Part shown: positions 52,520 through 64,000 of the stretch, piece by piece
Layout of the letters: each line of letters starts with the position of its first letter
Position numbering within the stretch: position 1 is the first letter of the stretch
Origin: Isoetes taiwanensis
Taxonomy: Eukaryota > Streptophyta > Lycopodiopsida > Isoetales > Isoetaceae
Direction of reading: 5' to 3'
Assembly: GCA_021234155.1 (NCBI GenBank)
Contig: JAJEKV010000039.1
Coordinates: 11,237,077-11,301,076, forward strand
DNA: 64,000 bases
Notes under the pieces: model-generated
Told to the model about the DNA's origin: nothing
What the model saw: only the letters and a program-made list of their open reading frames with translations
The model's database searches: none
Position numbers and translations under genes: made by a program

Positions 52520-55500
52520 TTGCAAACAAAAAAAGACAGAATGCAAAGACAAATTGCAGAGAGATGCGGACTCAAGTCCGTGAATCAACACAAAAGCAAG
52601 CCAATCTTGGACAATAGTCGACAAATCAAACCAGTTTGCAAGATCTGATTTATCCGACCCCAAATACCTTGATCTTTCTCAAAATTTAAAACAAACCGGC
52701 ACGATTTTGACAATCAACGTCAAATATAGCCGATGTGCACCAAATATAGCCGATCTGTGACAAATCAAGCCAAACTTACACTAAAGTTAGCCGATCTCCC
52801 TGATCACGTCAATCTGACCAAGAGCAGCGACAATTTCACCCGGAAATTCAAGAATATGAATCGGAATTCCTGAATTTGCACTATCCAATCAATCTGGACG
52901 GAAAAAAAAAACACTAGATCTTTACAAAGATCACTCAAACTTTGATCAGATCGAACCACAACACCTGGCTGAATCCGATCTTTACAAATAGGCAACGCTG
53001 CACTACCTTCCTCTTTCAGATCGGCTCTGATACCATCTTAGAATGTAATGAAACTGAAAGAACAGAAGAAGATACAAGCGCACCAACGTAAGTTGGTCTC
53101 TTCACTCAACTCCCCTTAAGAAGACTGACTGTGGCTTATATAGAGTACGCCACGTCAGCTACAGTGACACGTCAGCATCTAGTCAGCATAGTAATATCTC
53201 TCCTTTCTAATACTACGCAAAAGAAAGGAAGACACATTCTGTCTCCTTCTCGAATGTCAGCATATACCTGTAAATTAAAGGCTGCACTTCCTTCTGTCGG
53301 GAAAAAGATCTATGGAGCAAGAATTCTTGCTAGAAGGGAGAAAGCAAAGCACAGAATCCAATTCTCCAGGACGTCCTTCTGCATCTCCGTGCCAAGTTTC
53401 TCGTTCAAATTTATCCAACTTAACCCGAAGTAGTGACTTCATGAAATGATTTGACAGTCCAAAATTTAAAATATCAAACTGTAATGCCCACAATATGAGA
53501 GATCAAACAGATTACTTGACTAAGAATTCTAGAAAGGAAGGAGGTTCTTATTTGCGACAACTGGGCAGTCAACACACAGAGTATGCAATCTTATTTCTGG
53601 ATATTCTTTGAGCTGGAAACCCAGCCACTGAACGAATAGCACAGACTAATATCATTTATGATTTTAGTTTATTGAAACAAGCCTGACTTCCATAAGCAGC
53701 GAGCATCTTGCCTTGTTGAAGATGCTCATTCATCGACTGAATCCTTTCCATTTGTTTATCATAGAAGTCCAACTAATTCATGTGAATTGTTTCCCATCTG
53801 CCCATAATGCAACTCAAACATATGATCTAAGGTGCATTTTCCTCATGGCACTTAAAACATTCCAGGAATTCAGCCCAACTCAACAAATCAAGCTTTATTG
53901 GTATTTTATTTTATTAAGAAAATCCTCAACTTGATCTAATTGCTTTGCCTAAAAGTGAAAGCGTGCATCTGTAATGATCTGCTAGTGGTCTAAAGAGATA
54001 ACCTTGTAACATAGAATCAAAATAACGAAAACCTTCATCAATTAAGCCCCTACAACAATGATTTCTTACCTCTTACTCTTGAGTTTTGGCAAGCTTTCAG
54101 CAATAGCAGGTTGCTGCAGGCTCAAGTTCTGCGAAAAAGCAATATGCACTATCATAACTCCAAACGAGACAAGCTAAAAGTTGAATGTAAATAATCTTTA
54201 GACATCTCCCTCACAAGGTATTGATGTTCTCATTGTCTTGTTGGACTGTATGGCCGAGAGACCCTTTTTCTTGATCGTTTCTGTACTATTGAGTGGCAGC
54301 TTATTCTCTCTGCGCACTAAGAAACCAGTATCTCAATCTGATTTACATAAATATGTACCATTGATCATAGTGAACAGTGTGTGCAAGCATTTCATCATAT
54401 CTGGGAACTGTAAGCAGTTGTACTGGGCTCTCAATTTTTGTTGTTTTCAGAATACATCAGTGTTATTTAAAAGCAGGAATTTGTAGAAGCTGGTACTAGA
54501 TGTGGTTGTATTTCTTACTAGAATTTATTTTTAAGTAGAGTCATGTAATGGTTTCAATGGTAGGTCTCTGTATGCATGCCGTCAGTATCCTGACGCCAGT
54601 TACCAAGTAAGAACAATCAATGTGCTAAACTATATAATGACAGGAAAATGCAGGTTACAGGAGCGAACCAGCAATTGAACTAAAATTCTCTAGAAATATT
54701 AGCTTCTGCTTGACAGGTTCGTACACACCCAATTAGTTAGTCAAGTTCAATTGCCTCCAGGGATAGGATGTTAGGTCCCTCTGGACCCCTGATAAAATAG
54801 TAGTCCCCGGTGCCATCCATCATCCTTTACTTCCTACCAAATTCTAAAGGGCATAAATAACTTCACTTAGAGTCCTCCTTCTCTGTGCCTCCTTCCCTTG
54901 CATTCATGTTTGAACAATCCAAGCACAATATGGTGCATTAGCAAATCTGCTTGTCATAAGCACCAAAAATTCATGCGAATGTGGATGTTCTTAGCAGTCC
55001 TAACGATTGTTTGCTTGTTTCATAAGTTGTCTAAAAGATTATGATTCTTTGTAAAGTCATGCATTTGATACAAAGTGAAAGAGTTTTCTACGGAAATTTA
55101 TAACCTGTAAATAAACGAGAAAGAACTTACGGCAGAACTCCAGCAACGTTTCCATTTAAACCAGAATAAAGACGCTTAAGAGATAATTGTTCCAGCCAAT
55201 TAAGCCGCCTGCAACGCCTACATATGCATAATGCAATATCATCCATAAGCGTAATGAGAAATCTTCAAACAAGTACCTTAAAAATGGAAGTTACAATGAG
55301 AAAGAATTAGATCGTTAGGCATTACCCACCAAACAAAATACGAAAAAGGTTAGCGAACAAGACTTATGGCAGGCCGAGGGTTAGGACTCATGCACTTTTT
55401 GAAGTTGGAACGACAAAACTTTCTTGAAAGGAGACGAGCAACTAATTTTCAACATCGTTTAGTTAACACTAGACCTAAACCGTGAAATAATTTCAAGTAA

Positions 55501-55594
55501 ACAAATTAAGTAAATTCTAAATGGATAATCCAAAAAGCAATAGTCAATTCTATTGCCTCTGTACTCCTTGGGAAACTTAGTCAATAGTTTAGAG

Positions 55595-55790
55595 GATCCC
55601 TATGCAGAGGTATCCTATTATACTGAGCCTATGCACAGACCCTAAATATGACAAATATAATCTGATGCTATTGCCCGGAATTGAAGAGCTGCCAAACTAT
55701 AATACTCCATCTAGTCACTACTTCAGAGGATGCCTATGTAGAGGTATCCTATTAACTGAGTATAAGCACAGGCCCTATAATCCAAGAAAC
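55595..55790. repeat. Imperfect duplication (~130-bp period)
   Basis: AGAGGATCCCTATGCAGAGG at about 55591 recurs as AGAGGATGCCTATGTAGAGG near 55723, with similar following sequence (GTATCCTATTA, ACTGAG, GCACAG.CCCTA). Non-coding. Confidence 0.6.
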
Positions 55791-57599
55791 GATAGGAGGC
55801 TTAAACATAATATGACTAATACATTCTGGTGTAATTGCCGGAAGAGATTATGTAATAGCGAAAATGAGAAGTTTCTTGCTGGAACATGCAAATAATAGAG
55901 CAGCAAGACAATGGATAAATAAATGCGATAAATTCTTCTTTGTATTTTTAGAGACCGCTTTCTAGGTTGCCACCATTGACATCTGATATGTGTCCACATT
56001 GCTCTTCCAGAAGCAACTTAGACAAAGCTCAGGGATTTCATCCAAAGTATCTGATAATGAATGCTTGAATAATGTGCCAAACGGAGCTTACATGCATCTT
56101 CTGATAATTCAGCTGCTGTAATTGATCAGGTGGTTACAAATGTTGTGAAATATTAACACTGCTTATTCTTCATATCTCATTGCCATTGCAAAGCGGCAAA
56201 TACATGCCGAGATCAAAGAAAGGGAGTATCTGCAGCAGTTCAATTGATGTGTATGGCAAGTGTGCAAAGGCGGCTCATTTTTGCAGGGCAAATTGAGCAC
56301 GGCTCTGCTCAAGAATAACTAAAATGTTTTGAACAAATGGATACAACGTGAGAAATTGTGGCACAGGGGGATTCATGCACAAGAGCAGAGGTTTATGTTT
56401 CTAAAGGCGGTGGTTAGAAGAATTTGAAAAATATCTACTTCACTAACATAACAAGCTGTCAAAAATAAAAAAGTTTTTATTTTTGTAAGCTTTCAGCAAT
56501 AACAGGTCGCTGCAAGCTCAAGATCTGCAAATAAGCAATAGCACCATCATAACTTCAAAAACGAACCAAGAATTGATCTTGTGCTAATATGCTCTTTATC
56601 AGTTTGCACACATAATGAGCTGATAACAATTAATTGGGGTAAACCCAGGAAGGAAATGGCAGGCTGAAGGAGCCATAGGTTGCATTTTCATATAAAGTTT
56701 TGGTTCTGCAACAAACCAGCAGCATATGATTCTAAGGTATGTAGATCAAACTGTGGGTTGACTGTATAATTGTCATATAAACGGCTAGCACCAGAGAAAT
56801 TATCAGTCAGGCCCTGTCCATCAGATAAAACTTTTAATCATGTCATGCATGGGCCTTTGCTAAGGAATGCATTGCACGTGCCTTTGCAGCTAGAACTGAC
56901 GAAAGATCTGAACATCAATTTGAACAGATTACAGAGAAAACTCTGGAAAATAGACATGTTGGGCTATACTAAAGTGAGAATCCAAAATGCAAATGCCATG
57001 GCAATGTAAATCACGTCTCAAATGCCAGGACGTCATTACTCTGTGATGCCGGGAACTATGATCTTAATTAAGGCTGAGATAGAGCTACGATAAATAAGAG
57101 CTAAGAAAAAGACTGATTTACCTTTGTGGAGCATCATAGGCGACGATCCATGCTTTTGTGGAGCATTTTCTTCTCTAACCTAGACAACGGTCCAGAACGG
57201 CCATCGAATTTTGAAGACCGTCTATCCTGTCGATCCTGATCGAATGGCTTAAGCCACACCCAACTCAGATTTTTTGACACATGGATAACCTAGGCTTCAA
57301 GATAAAGGGCCAGTTGTGGTACAAATATTCATCCATATGTATATAAGGTAACCAAGACCGAAATTGTCCCACTATGTCTTTACGTTTGTTTTTGTTGCCC
57401 ATTTGTTACTAGAAACTATATACGTCTTAAGTTGGTATCCATTCTTGTTTGTCATCCAATGGGATGTCGCCATGTGGCAATCATTCAAATCAAGAATGGC
57501 AAATAGGTAGAGCATTCTTGAAAGACTTGCTACAGCAAGTTACCTGCGTTGCCTCTGCTTTACCCGTTACCTACAGCAAGCAATCGTTTCTTGGACTAC

Positions 57600-57840
57600 A
57601 GCAAGCAGTCGAGGAAACGGCGGACCTCAAGCCATAGCCATAGCCAGACCTCCGGCAGATTTTCAAGCCGTAGCCTCTGATTTTCAAGCCGTTACCTCTT
57701 CTTTACCCTTGTGCAGTCAAGGAAGGCGGGAAACGGCGGAGCTCCAAGCCACAGCCATAGCCAGACCTCCGGTAGAACTCCAAGCATGACCACCAAGCCG
57801 AGCTTACCTGAACCTAAACTCCAAGCCATAGCTTACCTAA
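57600..57840. repeat. Degenerate repeats upstream of candidate exon 2
   Basis: GGAAACGGCGGACCTCAAGC at about 57613 and a close copy near 57730 are both followed by CATAGCCAGACCTCCGG. Shorter CAAGCC(A/G)TAGC words repeat through the stretch. It lies in what would be an intron of the unidentified gene. Confidence 0.55.
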
Positions 57841-58029
57841 ACTCCACGCCATAGCCAAAACCTGAAGAAGAAGAAGAAGAGAAAGTTCCTGCTTACCTTG
57901 ACGCCGTGAAATGGTCGAGGTCGCCGTCTCGGTGTAGTAGGCAGTCAAGCATCGCCACCGCCGAGGCGACTGCTTGTTGGCAAGAGACCACCTCCCTACA
58001 CGAGAATCCTCCCTCTTCCCATTCCACAT

Positions 58030-59309
58030 TACTTCAAGTATGACATTGCATGTTTATATGAAATCTTAAGGAAACTAAAATGTGGAGAATTCATCAAGAA
58101 AATAGAAATTATGAGTTCTACATAGGGTTTTGTGATTGGAGATGGAGCTTGAGTACTGATTCTAAGAGTAATAGTTGTCAAGCCATGATATATTAATTTA
58201 TTACCTTTGGAAGTGTATAATATGTAATGATAATTAGATTTACAAGGAATTGATGCAAAAATTTCTTTTTCCTTTAAATTTCGTTAAGTACTCCATTACT
58301 TTCCAATGTGGAGTTATGTGTACATTTCGAGGAGCCCTTTCTAGTCGAAAAAAAATACTACTTTCTTCATTACATGATATACAATTTCTTCAAGCTATAA
58401 AAATCAATATGTCTCTAATTTAGCACGAGTCTAATTTATTTCATTGTCTACATTTTTCCCAGCTTGTTTGAATTAAGAAAGAGTTGTTTCTACCTTCAAG
58501 AAAGAGCTATTTGTGATGCATGAAAGCTTCTCCATTGCAATGTTCATTTTAGTTATTCAGCTATGATAGTGACCTTTGTTGCATCTTTATACCAATATTA
58601 CGTTATATAACACCATTTTCAGGTTACTATCAATCTGTGATTTATGGACCACTCGATTAACTCCATATATGAAGATGAGTTTGAAAGCTAATATTCAATA
58701 TAATAGGGTGCTAACTCACAAAATGTTGCCCCATGAATTGCATTATTGCATTGTAGGTATGAGGTTGAATGTGAAATAAGCGCAATGGATGGAAACTGGG
58801 CTCAGTCTTGCGCACACTGCAAAGAAAATCTGGACCTTCCCAATTCTGAGAATTTTTATACTGGATAACTTCTCTGGGATTTCAATAACAAGAATCAAAC
58901 AAGATTATCCTATGCTTAAGGATTGAGTTCTTAGTCTGTTTTGCCCCTCACTCTCTCTTTCTAGCGCCCCGGTCAAAATCGGCGCACTCAGAGTTTTTGA
59001 TGCTCCAAATCAAAAACTAAAGCACTTTTTCCTAGAGTACGCTGGTTTAGATACCAAGCTCTTGTTCCCAAGCTACATAGCAAAAGCTCTAATAGCCCAG
59101 CCTCCAACTCCTTCCCATTCCAAAAGAATTCCAGCGACAACCAGAATTGAGCCCCCCGCCCATAGAGTTGAACCCCCCCAAATCCCCCCTTGCCAACCAC
59201 TAAAGGCGGGCACTCTTTGTGATTCCTTTTGAATCTTTGAACCCCCATATACTTCCTGCGCATTTCTAATTCACTCCGGAGTGCTCGAAAGTTGTAGGCC
59301 TCACAAACG
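58030..59309. other. No gene seen; may contain the 5' UTR of the LINE
   Basis: The first part is AT-rich and featureless. From about 58960 the sequence becomes C-rich and probably belongs to the LINE leader, but I cannot place its 5' end. Confidence 0.35.
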
Positions 59310-60533
59310 ATGGAGGGGAATCTGCATGCGCTAAAGAAAGGGGCACGTAATGGCGAGGGCTCCTCCCTCTCGGAATACATCACACAGACGGAGGCAATAC
59401 ATGCCCTGGAGGGAAAGCTGAACGCCGTTCAGGACAAGCTGACAGGTGTGGAGATACAAAGAGACACCCAACCGGCAACTATTCTCAAGAAACAGTTGGC
59501 GAAAGAAAAAGAACGTATTTCGACGCTGGAAGAACGCATTAGGCCACTGGATGACCGCTTTGGGCTGGCTGACTTTGAGCGCAGACAAGCACACGATATT
59601 GTCGCCCAGCTAAGAAGTGAATTGACAGCGATGTCCCGCACCCTGAGCGATGCAACCCGACGTCTAGATCAGCTCCAACGGCAAATGTCAGAGGACGTGG
59701 TACAACTGCAAAATGAGCTCAGACAGGCAATGGCGCAAGTTGCACAGTTGGTTGCCCCAAACGGCCAGTTGGCAGACCAGGAGGCTACAATGTCTGGGAT
59801 GCAGAGGAGGTTGGACACCCTAGAAAAGAGACAGCCGGAAAGTCACGAGGCAGCGCCCAGGCTTTCGGCCCTTGAGAAGAGGATGGCCGAGTTCCAGCGG
59901 GAGATGTATGATCTGCACATGCATATGAAACACACAAGTACCACCACAGGGGCAGCACCATCACCATGCCCAATACCTGAGGCAGAGGTTGCATAGGGAA
60001 TTAGACGGGTCCTTCGCGAGGAGAAGGACCGCCAGTCTCGTCGGCTGAACATTGTGGTTCGGGGCTTGCTTGAAGAATAGGGGGAAGATCTCCCAGCTAA
60101 GCTCCATGCCCTGGTGTTGGCAAGGCTCCAATTGCAGCACTTGACAGTAAGAAACCCGATCAGAGTCGGAGGGCCAAACATGAGACCCCGACTAGTTAAA
60201 CTCATGGTGCTCGACCAGGCATCGAAGACGTTGATGCTGCAGCACGCTAGTCATTTGAAGGGAACATCGGTGTACTCAGACATGGATTTGACCCCGGCTC
60301 AACAGAAGGAGAGGCAAGAGGAGTTTGCAAAGATTAGAAGGTCAGACAGGCAGGCAGGGGGATCGGCAGGCCTGGTGAATGGCAAGATGAAGGTATTTGT
60401 GTCTCCACGGCCAACAGTGGCAGAAGCGGCGACCAGGGCACCAATCACTTCTGGATCCCCCACCTCCAAAATGGCAGATCACACACAGCAGCCAGGACCA
60501 AGTACCCGGCACCACCTGCAGCAGCAGAACTGA
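59310..60533 (+). pseudogene. LINE ORF1p: coiled coil plus RRM-like nucleic-acid-binding region
   Basis: An N-terminal heptad-rich coiled coil (about residues 20-200; ALEGKLNAVQDKLTGVEIQ, LQNELRQAMAQVAQL) leads to REEKDRQSRRLNIVVRGL and RPRLVKLMV, an ORF1p RRM-like layout, then TPAQQKERQEEFAKIRRSD and a low-complexity end. Two in-frame TAG codons (59994-59996, 60078-60080) interrupt it; the frame is otherwise kept to a TGA at 60531-60533. ORF1p packages the element RNA. Confidence 0.8.
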
Positions 60534-60618
60534 CATGAGAGCCCTGACACCTGCCAATGGCCCAACTCCTGCAGCCTCCATAGGGACTGGGATAGGGCAG
60601 TCACCACAGACAGCGTAG

Positions 60619-63600
60619 GAAGAGTGCCTTCAAATTGTATCGTGGAACTGTAGGGGATTTCCCTGGAAGCGAGGCGAGGGCATTGCTGAAATTGCTATGG
60701 GCATGGACATCATGTTCTTGCAAGAGACATGGGAATATAGTGGTCATCTGTTACCGGACATCCCGGGGTACCATCATTTCTCACTGGCCAATGAGCGCCA
60801 TGGCAAGCGAGGGTATGGAGGGGTCGCGTGCTACTTCAGAGATGCTATAGCATCCACGGTCTCGCTCCACAAGGCTGATAGACTCAACCGCTACCTGTGG
60901 ATACGAGTGTTGCAGCCTCACATCGCCCACTGTTCATTGCAGGATGTTATATACCCCATGAAACTTCTAAGTTCTACAGGGTTCATCAGGCAGATATAGA
61001 TGTGCATATGCCCTATAGGGAATTGTATGATGACATAGAGCAGTATCGCCAGGAGGGTCATGTGTTTTTATTAGGATATTTCAATGCACGTACGACACAG
61101 TGGCAGTCGGTCACCTTTCAGGAAAATGCTGACTCCAACCTACTTTGGCTAGAAACAGAGGCATCCCAGCATGCAAGACGCTCCCAGGATACAGTCTCTG
61201 GAGCATTTGGAAGAGAGTTGGTCTAGCTATGCCAGATCTTTGACATGGTGATCTGCAATAGTATGCTCAGATGGCTGCGATCAGGGGGCTTCACTTGCAG
61301 AAGCGACGGGGGCGATGGTGGAGCCAGCGTGGTGGATTATCTTCTAGCTCCAGTACCAGAACTTGATATTATTAGAAATTTCGCGAGAGGCACAGGAACA
61401 AGAGATGAAGAGACTTTGTCAGACCATTATCCACTTTATGTCACTTTGGATTGGAGGCACTCAGTGGCGAGGCCACAGGACAGGCGCCCTCGGGGTTTGG
61501 GATACACCCCAAACTATCGGAAGCAAGCAGGATATGATGTGGCGCTTGAACATGAGCTACAAGGGATTGATGCCCTCTATACATTGCACGATAAGTGTGA
61601 ATGGTTGGTGAAGGCCTTACTCGCAGCAGCCAGTGAATGCTTTGCAGCAAGAAAGCCCCCGCGAAGGGACACTGCATAATTCCCTCAAAACCCCTGGTTT
61701 GACGCCGAATGTTAGGCTCTAAAGAGTCATCTACGCACCATCTTAGATCCACAGCTCTGACAACAGGCTATTAGGGACTATAAGGCATTCTTGAAATCCA
61801 AAAAGCATCGCTACATTGCAGAAAATCAGCAACGCATGTTTGATCTGCTGATGACTGAGCCAAAAACCTTTTGGCGTAGAGTGATGTATAAGAGGCATCA
61901 ACCACCTGGCAATGTTACCTCAGACTAGTGGAGACAATGGTTGGAGGAGTTGTATGACCCCCTAGGAGCAATCGCTGACGTACCAGATCAGATAGGAGAA
62001 ACATTATAGCTTTCAGAGGAGGACATCCACCAGCGTCTTAGGCATCTTGCTAATGGTAAAGCAAAGGACTTGCAGGGACTTCAGGCCGAGATGTTGAAAT
62101 GGGGTGGGCCATCTTTGCTTGGGCCTTTGACATGGATAATCAATCCGGCCATCAAAGAGGGTCTCCCACAGGAATGGACTCCTACAGGTCACCCCTATTC
62201 ATAAGACCGGAAGTAGGGATGACTCCACCAACTACCGTATGATCATGGTGAGGCCGTTACTCGCAAAACTTCTAGCAGGTGTGCTGGAGAAGAAGTTAAC
62301 GCAATGGGGGAGGAAGCTGGAGTACGTGCAGTTGGCCAGGCATGTTTTCGCCCTGCCCACTCCACAAGTGATCATATTTTTACTCTCAGAATCCTTATGG
62401 AAGTTAACCGTTGTTTCGTGGATTTTAAGACGGCATATGATACGGTCCCTCAGGACCTGTTGTGGCAACGCTTGCAGGAGCTACATGTCCCATAGGATTT
62501 GCAGACCATCTACCGGCTCTATGACGGAATATATGCCACTTTGCCTGCGTCAGATCACCGGGTGAACAACACCATAGGTGTTAAATAGGGATGCCCGTTA
62601 TCTCCAATGCTTATTGGACTCTATATTGATAAGTTGGAGACCTGGATGCAAGAACATGGAGGTGGTGGCCCACAGTTGCCAGAGGCATATACAGTAAAAC
62701 AGTTGTTCTATGCAGACGATCTGGGCCTATTGTCCCATACAGCTAGGAGTATGCAGGAACATTTGGATGCTCTCAGTCAATTCTGTGACATAGTAGGAAT
62801 GACTGTCAACTAGCAGAAAATCAAGCTGTTGCCAATCCTGTCTGCGCAGCATGATATCCCAGACTTTTATTACATAGGACAAAGGATGGAAGTTGTAAGG
62901 ACCTTTAAGTATCTGGGAATCTATTTCTCTGCTAACATGCTATGGATGACTGTGTAGAAAGAAGGGTCAGCGCGGGATGGAAAGCCCTGTATGCAATGCA
63001 GAATAGCTGTTACATAATAGATCTCTGTGATTGGGCACGCAAAGCACACCTGTTTCGAGCACTCGTGGAACCAATATTGTTGTATGGCATAGAGGTCTGG
63101 GGGCCAGCGGTTAGCAAGGGTACTTGGGATAAGCTAGAGAGGGTACAGAAGGCTTTCCTGACATACAGCCTAGGCGTCAAGGACACGGTGCCTTATCCGA
63201 TTTTGCTGTATGAGACTGGCTTTTGGCCCCTGCAGCATTCTGCTATTCGCAGGCACCTTACGTATTTCCATAAGGTTGACAGAATGGATGCACAACGTCT
63301 TCCTCCCCGGGCTCTGTTATTGGCACAAGGGCCACAACATCTGAAGAGAGTGTGGCAGGAGCATTGTAGGGGATGGTTCGCATGATGATCCATAGACTAT
63401 CAACAGATTATGGATATGTCCGATATCGCGGAGCAGGGGCTGCATTTGAATGAGCACTTTTCTACCTCTCTGTGGGATGCGCCCACTCTTGCAAAGCCCA
63501 AAACAGAGCACTACCACACGCAGGTTAATCCATCGCTTGAACATGGCCCCCACCAGTATTTGAAGGCACACATCTCTACCAAGAAAGGGAGAGCTATAGC

Positions 63601-63903
63601 TGCAATAAGGACAGGGTCCCACCATCTCAGAATTGAGACAGGCCACTGTGGGTACGGATGGAGGGCAGGGAATCCCCCGGCATGAGAGATTATAGTGCTG
63701 TCACATGAAGATAGTAGAAGATGAATACCATGCTCTACAGGAATGTCCGGCATATGCACACATCCGAGCAGCTCATGCCGATCTCAGATGCTCTGAGATA
63801 GCAATTCATCAACTGCTGGCTTCGCCAATGGTTGCACGTCTCGCGTCCTACATTCTGCAAGTCTCCACCGTCAGGGAGTCCCTCACAGCGCAGGAAATTT
63901 GAG
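60619..63903 (+). pseudogene. LINE ORF2p: AP endonuclease and reverse transcriptase, many stops
   Basis: Endonuclease landmarks: VSWNCRG, FLQETW, LLGYFNART (the usual G-D-F-N Asp is Tyr), DYLLAP and SDHYPL. After a frame change near 60945, LINE ORF2 goes on to WFDAEC, KTFWRRVM, a second shift near 62300, GQACFRPAHSTSDHIFTLRI, CFVDFKTAYDTV, GCPLSPML and the RT active site YADD (about 62710-62725). The C-terminus has EDEYHALQECPAYAHIR, a Cys/His knuckle region. Stops interrupt it at roughly a dozen places. Confidence 0.88.
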
Positions 63904-64000
63904 CGCCCAGATAGGGCCTCTGAACGCCTACTACAAGGGTTTTTCCTCTCACATGGGGGGTTTTTTCGTCCCAGTGGTAGAGACACATTGTACAAGGTTT

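Larger units (their letters stand above)
48141..53217 (-). mobile_element. Full-length Ty1/copia retrotransposon with identical 177-bp LTRs
   Basis: Target duplication CTACG at 48141-48145 and 53213-53217. The LTRs 48146-48322 and 53036-53212 are identical by eye. On the minus strand they start TATTAGAAAG and end CATTCTAAGA, not TG..CA. The PBS TGGTATCAGAGCC (53035-53023) abuts the 5' LTR, and the polypurine tract CAAAGGGGGA (48332-48323) abuts the 3' LTR. A TATA box (CTATATAA, 53143-53136) drives the minus strand. Internal order gag, protease, integrase, RT, RNase H is that of copia. The coding frame has several breaks despite the fresh LTRs. Confidence 0.95.
53218..58029 (-). other. Candidate exons of an unidentified minus-strand gene
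   Basis: Splice-bounded open blocks occur at 58029-57897 (starts MWNGKREDSRVGRW; donor CAAG|GTAAGC), 57174-57122 (NAPQKHGSSPMMLHK; donor AAAG|GTAAAT), 55208-55131 (RLNWLEQLSLKRLYSGLN, then GNVAGVLP; donor CC|GTAAGT), 54128-54070 (LQQPAIAESLPKLKSKR; donor AG|GTAAGA) and about 53455-53278 (LLRVKLDKFERETWHGDAEG). The peptide at 55.1 kb reads like real coding sequence. Phases do not all agree and I do not recognise the family. The 2.4-kb stretches between the blocks show nothing else. Confidence 0.35.
59310..64000 (+). mobile_element. LINE (APE-type non-LTR retrotransposon), decayed, running off the right edge
   Basis: ORF1 (59310-60533) and ORF2 (about 60620-63900) are in the usual order, with a 3' UTR like that of the fragment at 24.4 kb. 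ORF2 has an endonuclease, RT and a C-terminal Cys/His region. The poly- or microsatellite tail lies beyond the window. In-frame stops are mostly TAG at glutamine positions. Confidence 0.9.

Noticed and set aside
59310-63903. TAG reassigned to glutamine
   Set aside because: Host genes (PPR, CobW, NME7) show no such need, and frameshifts and TGA/TAA stops occur in the LINE as well.

Overview
The window looks like nuclear DNA of a seed-free land plant, most probably a fern. It is AT-rich, intron-bearing and packed with transposon debris. It carries a long intronless PLS-type PPR gene, and an intact NME7 gene, a ciliary/gamma-tubulin protein expected in plants that still make flagellated sperm. 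The fern assignment is inference.

Host genes that can be supported are: an E-type PPR protein (4153-6879, +), a complete nine-exon CobW/COG0523 (ZNG1-like) GTPase (26756-28597, +), a complete nine-exon NME7 (43166-46594, -), and scattered candidate exons of an unidentified minus-strand gene (about 53.3-58.0 kb).

The most unusual region is 9.6-22.8 kb. Two genes diverge from a shared promoter at 17.5-17.9 kb. Leftwards runs a broken gene encoding a ParB-like domain followed by a beta-class (N6/N4) DNA methyltransferase-like domain. Rightwards runs a broken gene for an RNase H-fold (DDE-like) transposase of the DUF7869 type with a DUF8039-like head. Twelve copies of a 36-bp dyad motif (core ATCGCNNNNGCGAT, outer half-sites TGNTC and GANCA) lie only in the introns, leader and flanks of these genes. 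Two paralogous 80-codon minus-strand genes follow the transposase. I read this as a degenerate copy of a large DNA transposon that pairs a transposase with a ParB-methyltransferase and its own palindromic sites. A 3.5-kb TIR element has inserted into an intron of the ParB gene.

The rest is a record of nested insertion: a gag-bearing LTR element (1-1731, -); a MITE with a 10-bp target duplication (3282-3717); a Ty3/gypsy element with 1.1-kb LTRs (30202-38043) carrying a nested solo LTR (33690-35177), a Helitron helicase remnant and a small CCCCGGGG-ended MITE; a third related LTR (39019-40161); a foldback element (about 40.5-41.5 kb); a very young Ty1/copia element with identical 177-bp LTRs (48146-53212, -); and a decayed LINE (59310 to the window end) whose relatives left short 3' tails at 24.4, 25.6, 26.6 and 41.6 kb. 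Many broken frames carry TAG where glutamine is expected, as C-to-T decay at CAG would give.

Limits: exon joins were made by eye from splice signals and phase. Family names rest on motif recognition, not searches.
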